DNA from: Psettodes erumei
Taxonomy: Eukaryota > Chordata > Actinopteri > Pleuronectiformes > Psettodidae
Direction of reading: 5' to 3'
Length of the DNA stretch: 64,000 bases
Assembly: GCA_016785225.1 (NCBI GenBank)
Contig: JAFBJZ010000357.1
Location: 3,712,501 to 3,776,500 of the forward strand
Under the pieces are notes generated by a model, which saw only the letters and a list, made by a program, of their open reading frames with translations, did not search any database and was not told the DNA's origin. This document shows, piece after piece, positions 52,849 to 61,359 of the stretch; the first letter of the stretch is position 1; each line of letters starts with the position of its first letter. The position numbers were made by a program, and so were the translations under genes.

Positions 52849-55800
52849 ATACGTGTGCTTGTGTGAGGATGAATGAGCTTGCACCCGTGCATGTGGAGGA
52901 CTAGAGAGATGTGAAAAAAACAATACAAATGAAAGGCGGTAGAGAGAGAAGTAGTGAACAAGAGATGATGATTGCCAAGAGAGAGGTATGGAGCTGTGTA
53001 GGCAACAAAACTGGAGACCAAAAAAAGGCAATGAAAGGTCTATGACAAGAAAAAAACAAGATCTTGAATTGAGTAGAATCAACATTCCTCCTCATATTAA
53101 TGTTCTTGTATTGATGTAAAAGCAGGAAGGAGAGAATGACCTTGAGGGAAACAATCAGAGACAACTCATGCCTGACCGCTCTGCACTCCACGGATCAATA
53201 AATGCCAGTGAACATTCAATAACATTGCCAAAATAAGAGTTAGTTTGGTTCCAGTGAGGCAAATATATCGTTCTGCTTGTTGTTTGCCCCCCCCCCCCCC
53301 ACACACACACACACAAAGCACTTCATTATCAGACTTATTTCGTCCCTGTGGGTCTGTTGTTGCTATCTGCTCCACATTGATGACAACAGCAAATGAAACA
53401 AAACGACAGAGAAAAAAATAAACAGTTATGCAAGGACATTAGGTTTATTTTTTTCATCTTCATTTCCCCTGTATATTTCTATTGGTTTTATAACATGGAG
53501 GGAGAACAAATATGATTAAGAGCAAGACAAGGACACTACAAGAAATATAAAGAAGGGTATAAAGAGCAGGGTATCCGCAGGGTCTTAAAAGTATTACATT
53601 TAATGGTGTCAAGAACAAGGCGTTACAAGTATTCCATTTTGTTAAAAAGTTGTGAACGTTATGAATCACTTTTGAATGTTCCTTTCAAATGTTTGAGAGG
53701 ATGTTTCAAATCTAATATAAAGAATTACATATAGTATTTCAGTTGACATGTGACTTCAATGTTACAACTGCACACGTGCTGTTGGCGTCATGTCAGTATT
53801 GCTTTACTTCCACCATGACAGTGGTGCGTGCCTGTGCCACGCTGTAGCACGGTCGGTTCAGCCCTGAAATATGACTTGGTTAAACCTGTGGCAACTGTTA
53901 GGCCTGCTGCAAAACAATCAAGATGGGGACAATTGGACTTAAATGGCTTTGGACTCAAACGTGAGGAGCACAAAGCACATTACCTGTGCCACAGCCCGCC
54001 ATTAGCCAGTGGCCATGCCACCGGCACAGCCGCAGCTAATGCTAGTGCTAATGCTAGCAATGCCAGGCACGTTGACATGACACTTTATTAGTCCGGCTAT
54101 AGGCGCTAGCTTTTCTAAAACCAGACTTGTATGACATGTATGTAAACACCGGCTGAAGTTCCAGCTGAAGTCGAAACTAAATGCGTAACATAAGAAGAAG
54201 CTGGTAACAACCCACTACCAGTTAGCAGCTAGCAAACTTTTTAAAACTTTATTGAAAGGAGACAACACTGACACAAAGTATACACAGCAGTATTACCTTA
54301 TAGTATACCAACAGTATATATATACACACATTATTTGTAACTGCATGTTTATTGTTTTGATGTTGTAGTTTGCAGTGGTGTGGTGCTGGGCTGCATTATA
54401 TTTGGAGGTGTTTCTAATATTCTGTTCAATTATTACCTTCCTGACAGTGTCAGCAAAAACTAAAACATTAAAAACTGAAGAATTCATGGCAGAGATGTTG
54501 TGTTGGATTGTATGACACTGTACCTAATGTTATAGTGTATATTTGCATATTAAAATACATTCAAGCACTTGGTACATAATTATTTTCTATGACTTAGGAT
54601 CCTAACAGGGTTTTTCAATTATCATTCATTCTTTTGCCAGTATGGCAATGAAGTTAGCATTAAATTAAATTTGAAGTGGTATTTAAAAGGTTTTTAAAAG
54701 TCTTAAATTTCACCTGGAAACCCCTGGAGGTACCCTAAAGAAGGTCAATGCCTTATGCATTATGTATTAGGAATATTAGTACTTTTTTTTTTTTTTTTCT
54801 TTCTGTCCAGTGATTGTGATTCCTATCTTGGACAAGGAGCAGGATAAGGCCAATGCTGTCTTACTGGTGAGTCCTGCCTTCCAAGAACATGAAATCATAT
54901 CAATCATGAAAACATATACAGATCCATTACATTTTATTTAACATACTCAAATAAAATGAACACAGCCTGCAGTGTCATGCTCATGTACTGCACTGGACTG
55001 ATGCGTCTTTGCGTGTTGCAGGTGGGCTGTAATCCACTATCTGACCAGGATGAACTGCATCTTAACATGCTGGAAAAACATGTAAGCTTTTTTCTGTCTC
55101 TGCCTGTCTTGGTCATTAATGTGAAGGGAAAAAAAGCTGAATCACTGGAAGATTTGGCTCAAATGTCTGTATTTGTGTGTGGCAACACAGGCCTCGGTGG
55201 CATGTGCACGAGTCCAGGCCATCCAGACGTCCTACCAGAGGCCGCCCCTCAGCCCCTCACCCATACAATCCCACAATGCACTGCTGCACCTCAACGTCTC
55301 AGAACAGGACTACTGCGAGCTGGACCGTAACATTCTGCAACTGTGTGGTAATGTCTACCAATACACACACACACACACACACACACACAATATGTTTGAT
55401 TTACATATGAAAAAAATACATTTAATACCACCCACATCTCTATCTCTTTATATTGGTTTTTACCTACATGCACAAGCATATTCCATTCCCTACACCACGT
55501 ACACACAAACACAAAACTCTTGAGGCAAACATAATGACAAAGAGTTGTATGAGAGGTGAGGTATGTTAATAGAGTAAGCCCATCTGGATAAAAAGCTCTA
55601 TGAATTTAGATGGACTCTGTCACTGGCACAAGGAATGTGTGACAGCTCCTGGGCTAAAACAGAATGCTTTGCAAAAACACTGTTTAATTTCTCTTGCACA
55701 ATGGAAGTGGACTTGCTCATGATGCTCCTGCACACATACACATATATCAACTTTGTTTACTCCCTTATAATTGTCAACAAATATGAGTTGCCTTCATTCT

Positions 55801-58800
55801 CCTCAGTTTTTTCGTCTTTCTGATCCTCTGTCCAGCTCCTTATCTCCGTCTTCATCTGCAGTGCAGGCATCCCTCTATCCCCTGTCTTGTCTTCATTATT
55901 AGTCCCTCTGTTAGCTGGTTCCCATTCACCCTTCCACGACCTCGATGTCTCAATGCATCCCTCCCTGGATTGCTTTCTGTCCACTTGCGTACATGCTCTG
56001 CATTTCCCGCCTTCCTTAACGCCAACCTGCCATTGCTCCTCTCTGGTTTTTACCCCCATCACTCACTCTCTTTCTCTCTATTTCTCTCCCGTCCCTCTCT
56101 CAGGTGAGCTCTATGACCTTGATGCAGCCTCTCTCCAGCTCAAAGTCATCAATTATGTAAGTGGTTGAGATCACTCACACACACACAGAGTTAAAGACGT
56201 ACAACACATGTAAAAACGTGAAAATCTTCCCAGTGGCTTCTTCCCCTCTTCCTGTCAGTAGTCATACCACAAGCTTTTTATCACAATTACTTCATCAGTA
56301 TCCTCACAGCATGTTCCCCCTCCATATACTGTATATGATATATATTTAAAAAAAGGCTAAGGGGAGAGGTGTTGAGATTGATTGCAGTGAAGAATGAGCT
56401 GTGAATGGGGGGGGGGAGTCATCAGGCATCAGTTGCAGTATGTGAAGAAACATGACAACAATTTAAATGTGTGAAATAAAGAAAATATGAGATCGAGGGG
56501 CACATATGGGGGGGTTGAAGGTTGTACTGCATCAAAGGCTCAAAGCTGCCATCCATCAGAGATTCTTTTTTCATGCTACTGAGTATGAAGGACTTTGAAC
56601 TGCCACACTGAGTTTTAATAAAACAAGAAGAATATACTGTATACTTTACATTCATCACTTCCAGCTCATCAGAACTTGCTCCGCTTCTTTGCATAGATAT
56701 AGTCAATGGAATTTCCTCTGAATTTGAGGATGTCTGAGAATCAATCAGATCAGTAATAAGAAATAACTATTAGCTGCAGCCCTTATGGTAGTCGTCAATT
56801 TTTCGAGATTTAAATATTCTTAAATATATGTATTTAATCTCTGGTAGATTATCTCTTAGCTCTTTTGTTATACAGAAAAAAATCTTGTGAGTTTATCATT
56901 GTTTGTTTTTATTAATGAACAACAGATAAGACTCATTATTCTATAACAATATGAAAAATTAATGTGAAGATCAGATATAAGTAATATCATAATTTAACAT
57001 TCAGACGTGTTTTAAATTGTTTTTAATAAATTATTACTTATTAGAGAGACTCGGTGCATAATTAGAGGCTAGTTTTTCCCCTTTTTCCCATTTTCCTCAT
57101 TATTTTCTTTTACGTCATAGAAAGCACTGCTGTGGCTGTACAGTCTTCATGTAAAAACACCAGCCCTCAATGCCAAACCTGCATTTGTCAGTATTCTTCC
57201 AGCATTAACAGGAAACGAGAGTTTGAGGGCTACAGGGGTTTTATGTATTTTGATTCCAACATGTTTCGCCTGTTTATTGTTACAGTTGTAAAAGAGGAGT
57301 AAGAGGAGGGGGAGAAGATGAGCTGAGCGAGGGAAAGAGAGCAAAGAGAGCAGTAGATTGTTGCTTCTGTAAAATCGTCACTTTGGTGGGAAGTGCTTGG
57401 GGCGGCTCTTATGGGATTAACAGTATTTGGGGAAAAAGGGGCTGGAGGGGCTTATTATTATACAGTATGTGGGTGCAGCATCATGTTTTTTGTATGTGTG
57501 CGTTTGTGCCACATGTGTATGCGAGTACATGTGCGTGCAAGTTGAGCACTTGTGCGTGTATGTGAGACTGAGGGGTGAGTGTGCTGGCAGCGCCTGGCGT
57601 TTATTCCTCTTGGTTGTTCTTCTTCCAGCTCTGTGGATTACAGAGCGGAAGATTGTGTGAAGAAGCGCTGCTCTTGCGTATAGCCATGTGTGGGTGTGCG
57701 AGCATGTACGTATTTGTGTCAGCGTGTATAAAGGTGTGCGTGCGTGCTTGCACCTCAGTGTGTATTTCAGGCTACACACACACACAGACACCTAACTGTG
57801 ACTTTATCTTGATTATGTAGGGACTTTGAGCTCTACCGACTTGAAGGAAAACCTTGATCTTGTGTTAAAATCACAGCCTAATTTTAATGGATTTTATGTT
57901 TTGATGGAGTAATCATTTATTAGATACAAAATTTCATGACGAAAATATGGAGAATCCTTTTGATTATTAGGTAGGTCATATGTACTTCAAATGGAATATG
58001 TTTGAACAAAAAGTACATACATGCAAAGCTGTTCACAGTAAAAAGAATAAATAGAAGATAGAAGAAGGATAGTAATAATGTTATATCCAGAAAGTCATTG
58101 TTCATTGCAAACTGTCACTTGTCTTAACATATAGTAGAGTAAACCCTTTCACTCACACTATTTTAGCTATGATTCCAGATTCTTTTTTGGATCCATATTT
58201 AATTCGTAATTTCTGTGAATCATTACACTTTTAAGTATTTCAGTCTCAGTTTAATGCTACTGCAAGACATGAAGATGCCAGTTATTTTCCATTGGCCACT
58301 GATTTCTATCATCTCATCTTCTCACCCGGGATGCACTCCAAAGAGTCTTAAATCAAGGTTTTAAAAACAATCTCACTGAGTCTGACGAAGAGGATTTTGT
58401 TGATCATATATTGGGATTGATCTGGTGTTTGTGCTCTCCTGCAGCTGCAGCAGCAGACACACTCGCAGTGTTGTTGTCTGCTACTGGTGTCCGAGGACAA
58501 CCACCAGCTGTTTTGCCAGGTACACACCTACACACAAACACACAGACATGTGGATTCAGATAAAATTCTCCCCAGGTCCTTATATCCATTTCTTCATCAT
58601 TCTTTTACGCGTTTGTTTTATACTCAAGTACACAGATTGTTTGTGCAATGTTTCTTTGTGTGTCTCTCTCTCTCCCCAACTGCTCTCAAACACGCACACA
58701 TATACACAGCCATCTACCATTTTATCAATGATTCATTCACCAAAATGTAATTTAGGTCATTAACATTTGAATAACCAATAACTATCAACCCTTGTCTCCA

Positions 58801-59858
58801 AAATGGCAATGCATACATATGCAGCAGCTCCTCTCCGTCCCGACAGAACAGTGTTTTCATGTTATATATTTTTACTTCCACCGTTGGTCCGAGAGAACCG
58901 TAATTTCAGTTGTGCTGTATGTGTAGCATAATTGACAATAAAACTGACTTTGAATTTTGACTTTGACTTTGTGACATGTAGGTCGTTGGAGATAAAGTCC
59001 TGGAAGAGGAGATCAGCTTTCCGGTGAGGCCAAAAAAACCCATCATTTATTCATGATAAATAAATATTTGCTCATTTCATTTTGCATTTATTTGTTGTTT
59101 TGCATTCATTGTTCCTTTTTTATATATTTTATCTTTCAATCAGTCAGTCATTCATTCAGTTGTGTTCCTGTTTTGAACCGAGGGGCCATGAGGTGGTCAA
59201 GTACAATAAGATATATTCAGAGAGGTTTCTTGGAATTTTCAGGCAATTTTAATGCAAGTGTTGTAACCCCTCGTGTAGTTTTCTTTGAATGACATGAAAG
59301 AATAAACCTCCCACATGTAATCTTTTATAATCCCTAGCAGTGGTTGTAATTATGAAATTTGAGCAAGAGAAGTAATCATTTTCTTTGAGTCTTTAAGTCT
59401 CCTATCTCTGGTTGTGATGTAGACATTGCAATTTTAACAGGCTTTCCATTATGGAGCCAATAGACTGTGTACCCCAGGTTAAATGATGCGTGAAATCTTG
59501 ATAATAGCTGAAGAGCGATATTAGGATACTAAAAAAACACACCCTTGATGGGCTATTTGTGCTAATTTAACAAGGGAGGTAATGGGCTTCTCTCAGAATA
59601 AACATCCTTTATTCATATATATTTTGTAGTCCTACAAAAATCTCCAGGGACTCTTTCAACGTTCTTCTTTCTTCCTGTCTCTGGCCCTCATGACAATTTT
59701 TTTTAACTTCTCTACCTTTTCACTCACCTGCCTTTATCTCTCTCCTTTTCTCTTATCCGCTCAGCTGATGTTTGGACGTTTCGGTCAGGTCGTCGAGAAG
59801 AAGAAGTCAATTACTCTTCAGGACATTAGTGCTGTAAGAACAGTCCATATTTCAAAAC

Positions 59859-59921
<63 letters not shown>

Positions 59922-59995
59922 TCAATCTGTCTATCTATCTATCTATCTGTCTATCTATCTCTCTATCTATGTCTATCTGTCTATCTGTCTTATCC

Positions 59996-60043
<48 letters not shown>

Positions 60044-60203
60044 GTCTATCTGTCTTATCTATCCATCTATCTGTCTATCTATCTCTCTATCTATCTGTCT
60101 ATCTGTCTTATCTATCTATCTATCTGTCTATCTATCTCTCTATCTATCTGTCTATCTGTCTATCTGTCTTATCTATCTATCTATCTATCTGTCTATCTGT
60201 CTG

Positions 60204-60238
<35 letters not shown>

Positions 60239-60251
60239 GTCTATCTGTCTG

Positions 60252-60282
<31 letters not shown>

Positions 60283-60355
60283 GTCTGTCTATCTATCTAT
60301 CTATCTATCTATCTGTCTATCTGTCTATCTCTATCTATCTGTCCATCTGTCTGTC

Positions 60356-60389
<34 letters not shown>

Positions 60390-60489
60390 GTCTATCTCTA
60401 TCTATCTGTCCATCTGTCTGTCTTATCTATCTATCTATCTATCTATCTGTCTATCTGTCTATCTCTATCTATCTGTCCATCTGTCTGTC

Positions 60490-60547
<58 letters not shown>

Positions 60548-60633
60548 GTCTGTCTATCTGTCTATCTCTATCTATCTGTCCATCTGTCTGTCTTATCTAT
60601 CTATCTGTCTATCTGTCTATCTCTATCTATCTG

Positions 60634-60672
<39 letters not shown>

Positions 60673-61315
60673 GTCTACCTATTTATTTGTCTGTCTGTCT
60701 TTCTGTCTAATCTTATCTTTATGCCTCTCCTCCTCTTAGGAGGAGCGTCGACAGCTGTCCAGTATGCTGGGCTGTGAGATTTCATCGATGCTATGTGTCC
60801 CAGTGGCCAGCAGGGCCACTGGTCAGGTGGTGGCGCTAGCATGCGCCTTCAACAAGCAGGGTGGCCAGAGGTAAGTATTGTGTGATCTATCATTGACCTT
60901 TTTTTCCTTTATGGTTATGGTTATGTGCTTTCTTTCCCCATTCGTAAATCATAAGGTCACAATAAAACACTTCATGCAGAGCAGCAGTATGGTGGCCGTT
61001 CAAAAGAGACTCACTGAAATCCAGTTTTTAAGGCTCATAGCTGTTCAGAAATCACTGCAACTCAGTCACTGATGGCTTAATGCTTAATCATATTTAAAGT
61101 GCTAGATTGTCAGTCTGAAGATTATTTGGCTTTTTCCTAAATCCTGACGCACTGACTCATGGTAGATACAGAGATTTATCTGACAGGGTTTACAGTAATG
61201 TTGGCATGGGTAGCCTGATTGGCTGGGTTTAGTAGCAGTGGAGACCAACAGAGCATGTGCATTCTGGTCTCATGAATGGATAACATCACTTTGGAGCCGG
61301 GGTCACATCACCCCA

Positions 61316-61359
<44 letters not shown>

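Noticed and set aside
54956..55330. 124-codon open frame spanning exons e and f
   Set aside because: It runs through an intron and reads exon f in a shifted frame; the spliced reading fits PDE2A much better.
55757..56062. 101-codon minus-strand charged frame (KEGGK, EDQKDEKTEE)
   Set aside because: It is antisense to a pyrimidine-rich intron run, with low-complexity charged residues and no homology.
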